Below are positions 18,214 to 27,003 of a stretch of DNA of 32,034 bases, piece after piece. The stretch covers positions 1 through 32,034 of the forward strand of contig CANIIC010000025.1 in NCBI GenBank assembly GCA_947467395.1, in the 5' to 3' direction. Made by a program: the position numbers and the translations under genes. The first letter of the stretch is position 1; the number at the start of each line of letters is the position of its first letter. The notes beneath the pieces are model-generated. The model searched no databases. It saw only the letters and a program-made list of their open reading frames with translations, and was not told the origin of the DNA. The DNA is from Bryobacterales bacterium (GTDB lineage Bacteria; Acidobacteriota; Terriglobia; Bryobacterales; Bryobacteraceae).

Positions 18214-18276
18214 ACGCCAGTCGCGTCGATGAGCCTCCGATCAAGAGATTGGATGGTAGATCGAAGCGACTGGCGT
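18214..18276. repeat. Long imperfect inverted repeat spanning the start region of the sigma-54 activator gene
   Basis: Left arm 18214..18230 ACGCCAGTCGCGTCGAT; right arm 18260..18276 ATCGAAGCGACTGGCGT; 16 of 17 positions complementary; 29-nt loop containing a further CCGATC/GATTGG pairing. Confidence 0.75.
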
Positions 18277-19233
18277 GATCTTTTAGTGGGCGACTCCCCG
18301 GCGATGCTGCGCACTGCGGAGGTGATTGAGCGCGTGGCGGCGCGACGCGCCACCGTGCTGATCACCGGCGAAACCGGCTCAGGCAAAGAGATGGTCGCGC
18401 GCGCGCTGCATCAGGCCAGCCCGCGCGCTGCGTATGGCATGGTGGTAGTCAATGCGGCCGCGCTACCGGAGCACTTGATCGAAGCCGAGTTGTTCGGGCA
18501 CATTAAGGGCGCTTTCACCGGGGCCGTGCAGCATCGCCTGGGCCGGTTTGAGCAGGCGCATCGCTCGACGCTATTCCTGGACGAAATCGGCGATCTGCCG
18601 CTCGACATGCAGACCAAGCTGCTGCGCTTCCTGCAAGAACGCGAGTTCCAGCGCGTCGGCAGTTCCGATACATTACGCGTGGATGTGCGCTTGATCGCGG
18701 CGACGAATGTGGATCTGATGAAGCGCGTGGAGGAAGGGAAGTTCCGCGAGGACCTGTACTACCGCTTGAACGTGGTGCCGATCGTCACGCCCCCGTTGCG
18801 CGAACGCGTCGAAGACATCCCGTTGCTGGCGCGGCATTTTGTGCGGAAGGTCTGCGCGCTAGAACAGATCCCGTTGCGGCAGCTCACGCCGGAAGCCATC
18901 GCGCGGCTGCAGGAGCTCGCGTGGCCGGGCAACGTGCGCCAACTGGAAAACGCGATTGAGATGGCGGTCGCCCTGAGTGGGGATCGCGAAGAATTAACCG
19001 CGGCCGATTTCGGCCTGCCCGTCCAGGCTCGGTCCTTGCCGGGTCCCGTTCGGGAAGCTCCCAGTCCGGAGACGGGGTTGGATTTCGAGCAAACGGTCAG
19101 TCACCTGGAACGGCAACTGCTGGAGGACGCCTTGCGGCAAACTCACGGCAACAAGAGCGCCGCGGCGGAATTGTTAGGACTGAAGCGAACTACACTCACC
19201 GCAAAACTGCGGGCACTGGGAGCCGCCGCCTAA
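18229..19233 (+). CDS. Sigma-54-dependent transcriptional activator (AAA+ and Fis HTH, no N-terminal sensor domain)
   Basis: GETGSGKEMVARALH (Walker A), ELFGHIKGAFTGAVQHRLGRFEQAHRSTLFLDEIGDLPLDMQTKLLRFLQ (GAFTGA), WPGNVRQLENAIEMAV, HTH NKSAAAELLGLKRTTLTAKLR. ATG 18253 in the same frame is an alternative start. Confidence 0.93.
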   Translation: MSLRSRDWMVDRSDWRDLLVGDSPAMLRTAEVIERVAARRATVLITGETGSGKEMVARALHQASPRAAYGMVVVNAAALPEHLIEAELFGHIKGAFTGAVQHRLGRFEQAHRSTLFLDEIGDLPLDMQTKLLRFLQEREFQRVGSSDTLRVDVRLIAATNVDLMKRVEEGKFREDLYYRLNVVPIVTPPLRERVEDIPLLARHFVRKVCALEQIPLRQLTPEAIARLQELAWPGNVRQLENAIEMAVALSGDREELTAADFGLPVQARSLPGPVREAPSPETGLDFEQTVSHLERQLLEDALRQTHGNKSAAAELLGLKRTTLTAKLRALGAAA

Positions 19234-19234
19234 A

Positions 19235-19837
19235 TTAAATGAGGTGACCCATCTTCTCGCGCTTGGTGCGCAAGTAGCCCTCGGTGGAATCGACGGCGTC
19301 GACCACTGCAGGTACACGCTCGGCGACCGTGATTCCAGCCTTTTCCAGAGCTTCCAGTTTCTGCGGGTTGTTCGACATGAACCGCACCGACTTCAACCCC
19401 AGAAACTGCAGGATCTCCACCGGCATCCGGTAGCCCCGCAAATCCGCTGCAAACCCGAGCTGTTCGTTGGCCTCGACCGTGTCCAGTCCGCGATCCTGTA
19501 ACTCGTAGGCACGCAACTTGTTCAGCAGTCCGATCCCGCGACCTTCCTGGTGTTCGTAGACCACCACGCCCCGGCCTTCGCGGCTGATGGTTTCGAGAGC
19601 CAGTTCCAACTGCGCGCGGCAATCGCACCGCAGGCTGTGAAACACGTCGCCCGTTAGGCACTCAGAGTGGATGCGAACCAGCGGTGGAGGACCCTGGGTA
19701 ATGTCGCCCATCACCAGAACCACGGCCTCCTCGACTACTTCGCCGGCCCGCCATTCGAAGCCTAGAATCCGGAATCGTCCGTAACGGCTTGGAAAATCGG
19801 CCTCAGCGACCTTGCGCAGATGGGTTGTCGGGGTCAA
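19235..19837 (-). CDS. ribA: GTP cyclohydrolase II (stand-alone RibA)
   Basis: VRIHSECLTGDVFHSLRCDCRAQLELALETISREGRGVVVYEHQEGRGIGLLNKLRAYELQDRGLDTVEANEQLGFAADLRGY is the GCHII signature with its Zn Cys residues. TTG start. Confidence 0.95.
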   Translation of the reverse strand: MTPTTHLRKVAEADFPSRYGRFRILGFEWRAGEVVEEAVVLVMGDITQGPPPLVRIHSECLTGDVFHSLRCDCRAQLELALETISREGRGVVVYEHQEGRGIGLLNKLRAYELQDRGLDTVEANEQLGFAADLRGYRMPVEILQFLGLKSVRFMSNNPQKLEALEKAGITVAERVPAVVDAVDSTEGYLRTKREKMGHLI

Positions 19838-19872
19838 CCTTCAGTATAATTGGACGCGAGGACTCCCGACGA

Positions 19873-21231
19873 GTGCCCCCACAGACCGCACAGCAACTAG
19901 TTCTGCTTTGGGTGAAGCTCGCGGTCGCGGCATCGCTGGCCAGCATCCTCACCCGTTCCGCCGCATTCCAGCGAATGTTGCTCCGCGAGGAGCGCACGTT
20001 GGCCCAGCGCGTCAAAATGGCGCTGGTCTGCGCCGGTATCTTTGGTACGGGCGTGCTGACCCGCGTTCTAACCAGCGCGTTCCCTGCTCCCGACGCCTAT
20101 CAGGCGCTCGACCTTGGCCTCGAAGGCAGCCTGGTGATGGGGATGCTAGGCGGCTATGTTACCGGCATGCTGGCCGGGATCCTGATTTCGCTGCCCGCCA
20201 TGTTTCTGGGCGGCGAACTCATGTCCATGCCGTTGCTCGCTGCTGCCGGGGTCATGGGCGGCCTGCTCCGCGACCTTGCTCCGGACAAGGAATACATCTG
20301 GAAGATCACCCCGTTTCCTGAGCTGAACCTATACCGCCTCCTCCGCAAACCCGACTTCCGGCTCCCACTGTTCGGCGTGACTTCCGTGGGCGTGATCCTG
20401 CTGGCCGAGCTGTTGCGCTCCACCATCGCCCAGCGCGTCCCCAATCAGGGCGTCTTCGCGTTGCAGAAGACCTGGGGCGCCATGACCGGGTGGATGGTGG
20501 TCGCCCAATACGCGACTACAGTCTTCGCCACGATCCTGCCGATCAAGATCTGGCACTCCAGCCGCTACGAGAAATTGCTGGAGCAACAGCAGATGCGGCT
20601 CAATGAGGCGCGGTTGGCCGCTTTGTCGAGCCAGATCAACCCCCACTTCCTGTTCAATACGTTGAACTCCGTGGCCTCACTGATCCGGCAGGACCCGGAG
20701 CAGGCTCGGCAGGTGGTCTACAAACTGTCGAAGATTCTGCGCAGGCTGCTGCGGAAGCAGGACAATCTGGTCACGTTGCGCGAAGAACTGAGCTTCATTG
20801 ACGACTATTTGGCGATTGAGATGGTGCGCTTCGGCGACAAGCTCCATTTCGTGAAGGACGTGGAGCCGGATTGCCTGGACATGCTGGTGCCCAGCATGCT
20901 GCTGCAGCCCCTGGTGGAAAACAGCATTCGTCACGGGCTGGCCAGCAAAGTTGCCGGCGGCACGATTCGCGTGCGCGGCACCAAAGCCGACAAACGACTG
21001 CAAATCACCGTGGAAGACGACGGTGTGGGTATCCCGGAAGCCAAGCTGGCGCGCCTGTTTGAGAACGGAATCGGCGTAAATAACGTGAATGAGCGGCTGA
21101 AAGTGCTGTACGGCGACAATTACAAGATGTGGATCGACAGCCGTCCCAGCGAAGGAACCAGCACGGGGGTTGAAATCCCAGAGCAAGTCAGTGGTAACGT
21201 AGTGGAAGTCGAAATGGCAGGGAAGAGATAG
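19873..21231 (+). CDS. LytS/YehU-type sensor histidine kinase
   Basis: Multi-TM N-terminus, then LSSQINPHFLFNTLNSVASLIRQDPEQARQVVYKLSKILRRLLR (His_kinase family) and VEDDGVGIPEAKLARLFENGIGVNNVNERLKVLYG (HATPase). GTG 19873 preferred over the ORF-track start at 19789, which lies inside divergent ribA. Confidence 0.88.
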   Translation: MPPQTAQQLVLLWVKLAVAASLASILTRSAAFQRMLLREERTLAQRVKMALVCAGIFGTGVLTRVLTSAFPAPDAYQALDLGLEGSLVMGMLGGYVTGMLAGILISLPAMFLGGELMSMPLLAAAGVMGGLLRDLAPDKEYIWKITPFPELNLYRLLRKPDFRLPLFGVTSVGVILLAELLRSTIAQRVPNQGVFALQKTWGAMTGWMVVAQYATTVFATILPIKIWHSSRYEKLLEQQQMRLNEARLAALSSQINPHFLFNTLNSVASLIRQDPEQARQVVYKLSKILRRLLRKQDNLVTLREELSFIDDYLAIEMVRFGDKLHFVKDVEPDCLDMLVPSMLLQPLVENSIRHGLASKVAGGTIRVRGTKADKRLQITVEDDGVGIPEAKLARLFENGIGVNNVNERLKVLYGDNYKMWIDSRPSEGTSTGVEIPEQVSGNVVEVEMAGKR

Positions 21232-21255
21232 TCACCCATACATGCGGAGCCGCGA

Positions 21256-22014
21256 TTGAGCGATCTTAATTTCTCACTCACCCTGCCGGGCGAGAAGGAC
21301 CCGCTTCCGCAGACCATCGCGGCGCGAACACGGCGCGTGTACGACGCCCTTGCGACGGTGTACCCTGTCGCAACCTATTTTTTCCACACCAAGGCGCACT
21401 CCTACGTACTGAAGCACTCCGGCATTCAGAACGGAGATCGCGTTCTGGAGATCGCCAGCGGAAGTGGAGAGATGCTGCGCCATCTGGCCAACATCAACCC
21501 CGACGGCGTCACCATTGGCCTGGATCTTTCACCGAAGATGGCCGCCGGAGCACAGAAACGAGTTCGTGAGGAGCACCCCGGAACCTCAGCCCATTGCGGC
21601 GCCGTGGATGTCCGATCCTTGCCCTTCGCCGATGCCAGTTTTGATGCGGTGGTCTGCTGCTACCTGATTGAGCTTCTGGGCCGTGAAGACATTTACCGCA
21701 CCCTGCAGGAAGTTCGTCGCGTGCTGCGTCCGGGTGGGCGCTTCAGCTTGGTTGTCATCGGCCAAAATCGCACGCTGTTCCGCCATGCGTATCGAGTGGG
21801 CGCATCCATCGTTCGCGCATACTGGGGTCGCCTAGTGGAATCTGAAACTCCGGAAATGTTGCAGGATTGCGGACTTACGGTCGTGGGCGACCAGTATCTG
21901 CTGCAAGGCTTCTATCCGTCCCGCGTCTTGATCTCGCAACCCACCGCGGAAGCCGGTTTGGCCCAAGCCAAGGCCCAAAGCTCCGGCGATTCATCGTATT
22001 TTCACGCAACATAG
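21256..22014 (+). CDS. Class I SAM-dependent methyltransferase (UbiE-like)
   Basis: GDRVLEIASGSGEMLRHLANINPDGVTIGLDLSPKMAAGAQKR...DVRSLPFADASFDAVVCCYLIELLGREDIYRTLQEVRRVLRPGGRFSLVVIG. TTG start. Confidence 0.88.
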   Translation: MSDLNFSLTLPGEKDPLPQTIAARTRRVYDALATVYPVATYFFHTKAHSYVLKHSGIQNGDRVLEIASGSGEMLRHLANINPDGVTIGLDLSPKMAAGAQKRVREEHPGTSAHCGAVDVRSLPFADASFDAVVCCYLIELLGREDIYRTLQEVRRVLRPGGRFSLVVIGQNRTLFRHAYRVGASIVRAYWGRLVESETPEMLQDCGLTVVGDQYLLQGFYPSRVLISQPTAEAGLAQAKAQSSGDSSYFHAT

Positions 22015-22091
22015 TTGCGGCTCCACTCCCCATCCGTCATAGTTAGAATAGGCCGCGCAAGCGTGCCTACACTTATGGGCTTTGGCCACTT

Positions 22092-23336
22092 ATGGCGGAT
22101 GAGATTCTGTTCCTCACCGAACTTGTGGGCCTGCGGGTCTTCGACCTGCGTGGCCGCAGGATCGGTGTGGTCAAAGACGCCGCGCTGGTGCCCCTCGTCC
22201 ATCCCGTCCGCATCGATCGCTTCCTGATCGGCGGCGATTCCGCGTGGTTCACCATCCGGCACGACCAAGTCCGGACCATCGATCTCACCGGGATTCATCT
22301 TCGCGATGAGACCCTAACTCCTTATCATTCAGACGAATACATGTTGCGCCTGTCGCGCGACCTGCTCGACCAACAGATCATCGATTCCGAAGGCCGCAAA
22401 GTGGTCCGGGTTACCGATCTGACCTTTGTGGTTAAGGAAGAGGGTGGCGGGCAAGTGTTGCTCATCGACGACGTGGATATCGGGCTGCGGAGTATTTTCC
22501 GGCGCTTGGTGCAGGGTGTGCTCCCGCGCCCGTGGATCCGCAAACTGCAAGGACCGATCCCGCCGAATTCGATCCGCTGGACGGTCTGCAACATCCTGGA
22601 GCACGACCCGCAGCGCCGCCTGCGCCTGAACATCTCCAACAAGCTGCTGGAGCAGATGCATCCGGCTGACTTGGCCGACATCGTGGAAGAATTGGGCCCT
22701 GAAGATCGTCAATCGATTTTCGAAAACATGGATCGCGAGGCCGCCGCCGAAGCGTTGGCCGAAGTGGATCCCGACATTCAGGCCAGCATCCTCGAGTCCC
22801 TCGAAGCCGAGATGGCAGCCGAGATCGTCGAAGAGATGTCTCCCGACCAAGCCGCCGACGCCCTATCGGAACTCGACGAACGCGCCAGCGAAGAGATCCT
22901 CGAGGAGATGGAGCACGAGGGTCAGGAAGAAGTGCGCGAGCTGCTGGAATTTGAAGAAGACTCCGCCGGCGGCATGATGAACACCGAATACGTGGCACTG
23001 CAACGCACCGCGACCGTCGCTGATGCGGTCGAGGCGCTGCGTTCCCTGGAGGAGGATGTTGCTGACTCCATCAACACCATCTTCGTCGTCGATGCCGAGG
23101 ATCATCTGGAAGCGGCCATCCCCGTGGGCCGTCTGTTCCTGCATGACCCGCAGGCTCCGCTGGAAAAACTGATCTCTGAAAATAAGCGTTCTGTGCCCGT
23201 CGATGAATCGCAAGACCGCGTGGTCGAAATGTTCGACAAGTACAACTTGCTGTCGCTGGCCGTCCTCGACAAGGACAAGAAACTAGCCGGCGTGATTCAT
23301 GTGGACGACATCGTCACAGTGTTGAGGCAACGGTGA
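22092..23336 (+). CDS. Cytosolic regulator: PRC-barrel-like N-terminus, MgtE N-domain and CBS domains, no membrane domain
   Basis: PRC-barrel-like ELVGLRVFDLRGRRIGVVKDAAL and LLDQQIIDSEGRKVVRVTDLTF; MgtE_N-like HPADLADIVEELGPEDRQSIFENMDREAAAEALAEVDPDIQASILESL; MgtE linker/CBS EFEEDSAGGMMNTEYVALQRTATVADAVEALRS. No hydrophobic TM segments. Confidence 0.85.
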   Translation: MADEILFLTELVGLRVFDLRGRRIGVVKDAALVPLVHPVRIDRFLIGGDSAWFTIRHDQVRTIDLTGIHLRDETLTPYHSDEYMLRLSRDLLDQQIIDSEGRKVVRVTDLTFVVKEEGGGQVLLIDDVDIGLRSIFRRLVQGVLPRPWIRKLQGPIPPNSIRWTVCNILEHDPQRRLRLNISNKLLEQMHPADLADIVEELGPEDRQSIFENMDREAAAEALAEVDPDIQASILESLEAEMAAEIVEEMSPDQAADALSELDERASEEILEEMEHEGQEEVRELLEFEEDSAGGMMNTEYVALQRTATVADAVEALRSLEEDVADSINTIFVVDAEDHLEAAIPVGRLFLHDPQAPLEKLISENKRSVPVDESQDRVVEMFDKYNLLSLAVLDKDKKLAGVIHVDDIVTVLRQR

Positions 23337-24580
23337 CGATCTTTAAACGATTCAAGTATCACTGGGCCGTCTTCTTCTCCGTCATCGGGCCGGGCTTCAT
23401 TACGGCCATGGTCGACAACGACGCGGGCGGCATCCTCACGTATTCGCAGGCTGGCGCGAAGTATGGCTACCTGCCGCTCTGGACTTTGCTCCCGATCACA
23501 ATCCTGCTGATCGTCACCCAGGAGATGTGCTCCCGCATGGGCGCGGTTACGGAAAAGGGTCTGTCCGATCTCATTCGTGAAGAGTTCGGCCTGCGCACTA
23601 CATTCGTCGTCATGGTGCTGCTGGTATTGGCGAACCTGACCAACGTCATGGCGAACTTCGCCGGCATTGCGACCTCGCTGGAGTTGTTCGGGATCTCGCG
23701 CTACATCACCGTTCCATTGGGCGCCGCCGCCGTGTGGTTCATGATCGTCAAAGGCACCTACGCTTCCGTGGAAAAACTGTTCCTGTGGGCGTGCGTCGTC
23801 TATATCGCCTACATCGTCTCCGGTGTACTGGTGGAGCCGAACTGGAAAGAAGCGGCCATATATAGCGTGAAGCCCGTGCTGCTGTTTGACCGCGGTTATC
23901 TGGCGATGTTGATCGGCATGGTCGGCACTTCCGTGGCCCCCTGGATGCAGTTCTATCTGCAAGCGGCTGTCGTGGAAAAGGGCGTCACCGCCAAGGAATA
24001 CAAAGAATCGCGCATCGAAGTCATCGTGGGCTGCATCGCGATGACCATCATCGCGTTCTTCATCATCGTGGCCTGCGCCGGGGCCATCTACAAAGTTCAG
24101 CCGCGCGAGATTCAGAGCGCGGAACAAGCCGCGTTGGGCCTCAAGCCCTTCGGACAATACGCGTACTTGCTGTTCGCCGCCGGCCTGTTCAACGCCTCGC
24201 TGTTCGCTGCCTGCATCCTGCCACTGTCCACGTCCTACTCGGTGTGCGAGGGCCTGGGCTTTGAATCGGGTGTGAACAAGAAGTTCCGCGAAGCCCCGAT
24301 CTTTTACTGGCTGTTCACGTTGCTGATTGTCGTGGGTGCGGGACTGGTGCTGATCCCGAACTTCCCCCTGGTGAAGATGATCCTGCTCTCGCAGGTGATC
24401 AACGGCATCCTGCTGCCGCTGATCCTGATCTTCATGCTGCTGTTGGTCAACAAAACCAAGCTGATGCACGAGTGGGTGAACTCGCACTTCTACAACGTGG
24501 TCGCCTGGATCGCGGTCGCCGTCATGATCGGATTGACCATGGCGCTGGTAGCCTTGTCGATCCAAGACATGTTGGCCTAG
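23333..24580 (+). CDS. NRAMP-family (SLC11-like) metal transporter with non-canonical metal-site motifs
   Basis: GPGFITAMVDNDAGGILTYSQAGAKYGY aligns with the NRAMP TM1 region ([25 protein letters not shown] in MntH); TM6 region GMVGTSVAPWMQFYLQAA; multi-pass hydrophobic protein. Overlaps the upstream regulator by 4 nt. Confidence 0.88.
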   Translation: MTIFKRFKYHWAVFFSVIGPGFITAMVDNDAGGILTYSQAGAKYGYLPLWTLLPITILLIVTQEMCSRMGAVTEKGLSDLIREEFGLRTTFVVMVLLVLANLTNVMANFAGIATSLELFGISRYITVPLGAAAVWFMIVKGTYASVEKLFLWACVVYIAYIVSGVLVEPNWKEAAIYSVKPVLLFDRGYLAMLIGMVGTSVAPWMQFYLQAAVVEKGVTAKEYKESRIEVIVGCIAMTIIAFFIIVACAGAIYKVQPREIQSAEQAALGLKPFGQYAYLLFAAGLFNASLFAACILPLSTSYSVCEGLGFESGVNKKFREAPIFYWLFTLLIVVGAGLVLIPNFPLVKMILLSQVINGILLPLILIFMLLLVNKTKLMHEWVNSHFYNVVAWIAVAVMIGLTMALVALSIQDMLA

Positions 24581-24586
24581 CCGCAG

Positions 24587-25333
24587 CTACGCTTTGCGCA
24601 CAAACTCATCAAAGCCCTTACGCGCATCGGGCGTCATGCGCGCGATCGCGTTCCCGTACATCCCCGCGTGCATGGCTGCTTCGAGCGTCATGCCGTCCAT
24701 GTGATACAGCAGGTCCTTCGTGAGCATCAGCGCGGTACCCGATTTCTTCGCCAGTTTCACCGCGTAGTCGCCCGACTTTGCCATGAACTCGCTCTCCGCG
24801 AACACGTGGTTTGCCAGCCCGAGTTCAACCGCCTTGGCGGCGGGGATCGAATCCCCCAGCCCCACGATTTCGAACGCCCGCTTCTCGCCCACGTTGCGCC
24901 GCAACATCGCCATGACGATCGCCGCGATGAAGCCCAGATTCACTTCGGGGTAGCGGAACTCCGCTGTATCGGTCGCCAGCACCAGATCGCTCGCCGTCGC
25001 GAGACCGCAACCGCCACCGATGGCGCGGCCATGCACAGCAGCGATGATCGGCTTCGGCGTGCGGCGCATCGTGAGATACAGATCGACCAACAAGCGCGCA
25101 GCCGCGAAGTGGTCCATCACTTGATCCGAGCTCGCCAACGCCTTCAGGTCGAGCCCCGAACAAAAGTCCTTGCCTTCCCCACGCAGCAGGATCACGCGCA
25201 CGGCTTCATCGTTTGCGGCCCGGTCCAGTGCGGCACGTAAGTCCGCGATCATTGCGGGGTTCAGTGCGTTGCGCTTGTCCGCGCGATTCAGCGTGATGTG
25301 CGCCACCGCGTCGCTTACCTGGAACTTAATCAA
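24587..25333 (-). CDS. Enoyl-CoA hydratase/isomerase family protein
   Basis: AHITLNRADKRNALNPAMIADL, LRGEGKDFCSGLDLKAL, PIIAAVHGRAIGGGCGLATASDLVLATDTAEFRYPEVNLGF. Confidence 0.93.
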   Translation of the reverse strand: MIKFQVSDAVAHITLNRADKRNALNPAMIADLRAALDRAANDEAVRVILLRGEGKDFCSGLDLKALASSDQVMDHFAAARLLVDLYLTMRRTPKPIIAAVHGRAIGGGCGLATASDLVLATDTAEFRYPEVNLGFIAAIVMAMLRRNVGEKRAFEIVGLGDSIPAAKAVELGLANHVFAESEFMAKSGDYAVKLAKKSGTALMLTKDLLYHMDGMTLEAAMHAGMYGNAIARMTPDARKGFDEFVRKA

Positions 25334-25643
25334 CGTCGATCTCCATGCGCAGTAGCGCGCTGCTGTAGGTCTTGCCCTGCGGATCGGCCTTCAGCGCCAT
25401 CGTGCCGCCGCCATCGAGAGCCTCGTGCAGCAGGAAGTTCATCGCATCCAGATTCGGCAGTTCAAAGCGCTCCACCCTGCCTTTGCACACGGCCGCGAAG
25501 TGTTCCTTCACGCGTTCTGCAGTAACCTCACGTACCAGCACCGGGTAGTCTTCCGGACGCTTCGCGATCAGGCCGATATTCACTCGATCGCCTTTGTCCC
25601 CCGACCGCGCATGCGCGAGTTCGATTAAGCGTCGCTTCGCCAT
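25326..25643 (-). CDS. AtuA-associated C-terminal domain protein (DUF1446 partner)
   Basis: [44 protein letters not shown]...[39 protein letters not shown]; overlaps the AtuA-like ORF. Confidence 0.75.
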   Translation of the reverse strand: MAKRRLIELAHARSGDKGDRVNIGLIAKRPEDYPVLVREVTAERVKEHFAAVCKGRVERFELPNLDAMNFLLHEALDGGGTMALKADPQGKTYSSALLRMEIDVD

Positions 25644-26995
25644 ATCGCGACCTCCGGTTGTACTTCGCTCTTCGGGATCAGCGCCGGCCAGAACGCGATG
25701 ATCTCCTCCACCTGCGGCCGCCCGAGCCCAAGTCCCGATGCCACCGGCGGCCCACTCAGCGCCAGCGGCGCGATCTCGCGCGTGAAGCGCTCCACCATCT
25801 TGCGATCCTGTGACCGGACGCCGACGCGCAGCACCACCTCAGGCAAGTGAGGCTCGATCTCAGCCGACGGAATCGCGGCCTCGATGCCATGACAGGCGCC
25901 CGCACCCAGGAACTCGGTGCGAATCGCATCGAACTTCAGCCCCAATCGATCCAGACGCTCCCGCAAGATGCGATCAGCGGCGCGCGCTTTCTTCAACGCA
26001 TCGGGCCAGCCGTACGCCATCTGCCCCATCGCTTTAAACCCGGCGCTGTAGCTGATGGAGACTTTGTAGAAGTTGGTCGCGGGAAGCCCCTGGATCCCGC
26101 GGAAGCGCACACGATCCTCGCCATCCTGCTGCAAGTGGATGGTAGTGAAATCCGCGATCACATCCGGCGTAATATATGCCTTCGGATCACCGATCTCATA
26201 CAGCAATTGTTCTTTGACGCTCGCAACGGTCACGCGCCCACCAGTGCCGTGATGCTTGGTCGCGACGAAGCTCCCGTCGCGTTCGGCTTCAATGATTGGG
26301 TAGCCAACATCGGCCAGGTTCGGAATCGTCTCCCAATCCACCTGACAGTTTCCACCGGACCCTTGTGCACCACACTCCGCGACGTGACCCGCGATGATGC
26401 CCGCCGACAGTTTGTCCCAGTCGGTCTCGTTCCAACCGAATTCATGGATCATGGGGCCCATGACCAGCGCCGCATCGGCGATGCGCCCGCTCACCACGAT
26501 GTCCGCTCCGCGCTTCAACGCTTCGGCAACCGGGAACGCACCCAGGTAGACGTTCGCACGCTGCACGCGATCTCGGATGGACGCCAAGGGCGCATCGGTG
26601 TCCATGTTGCGCAACTCAATACCGCGACTCAGAATTCGATCCAACTGATCCGTGATGTCATCGCCCGTGACCGTACCCACGGTGATCGGGATCTTCTGTG
26701 ATCGCGCGACTTCCAACAACGCATCGCGGCAGCCCATTGGATTCACTCCGCCAGCGTTGGCGATGACGCGCACCCGGCGATCCCTCAGCTCAGGCAACAA
26801 GCGCGCGATGAGATCCACAAAGTCGCGAGCGTAGCCCGCTTTCGGATCGCGAGAACGCTGCTTTTCGAGAATCGACATCGTAACTTCAGCCAAGTAGTCG
26901 AGCGTCAGATAGTCGATAGGGCCGCGACGAACCTGCTGCACGGGCGCGTCGAGCGAATCGCCCCAAAATCCCTGCCCGTTTGCGATGCGGATCAT
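25625..26995 (-). CDS. AtuA-like (DUF1446) protein
   Basis: [43 protein letters not shown]...[18 protein letters not shown]...[25 protein letters not shown]. Start set at ATG 26995, not the longer ORF at 27118. Confidence 0.82.
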   Translation of the reverse strand: MIRIANGQGFWGDSLDAPVQQVRRGPIDYLTLDYLAEVTMSILEKQRSRDPKAGYARDFVDLIARLLPELRDRRVRVIANAGGVNPMGCRDALLEVARSQKIPITVGTVTGDDITDQLDRILSRGIELRNMDTDAPLASIRDRVQRANVYLGAFPVAEALKRGADIVVSGRIADAALVMGPMIHEFGWNETDWDKLSAGIIAGHVAECGAQGSGGNCQVDWETIPNLADVGYPIIEAERDGSFVATKHHGTGGRVTVASVKEQLLYEIGDPKAYITPDVIADFTTIHLQQDGEDRVRFRGIQGLPATNFYKVSISYSAGFKAMGQMAYGWPDALKKARAADRILRERLDRLGLKFDAIRTEFLGAGACHGIEAAIPSAEIEPHLPEVVLRVGVRSQDRKMVERFTREIAPLALSGPPVASGLGLGRPQVEEIIAFWPALIPKSEVQPEVAIWRSDA

Positions 26996-27003
26996 AGCGT
27001 CTT

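Noticed and set aside
22015-22091. Possible Mg2+ riboswitch upstream of the MgtE-like regulator
   Set aside because: Only 77 bp are available and I see no M-box-like conserved structure; only a weak TAGAAT -10-like box.
23297-24565. 422-aa minus-strand ORF opposite the NRAMP gene
   Set aside because: Gln/His/Asp-rich shadow ORF; the plus strand encodes a clear membrane transporter.
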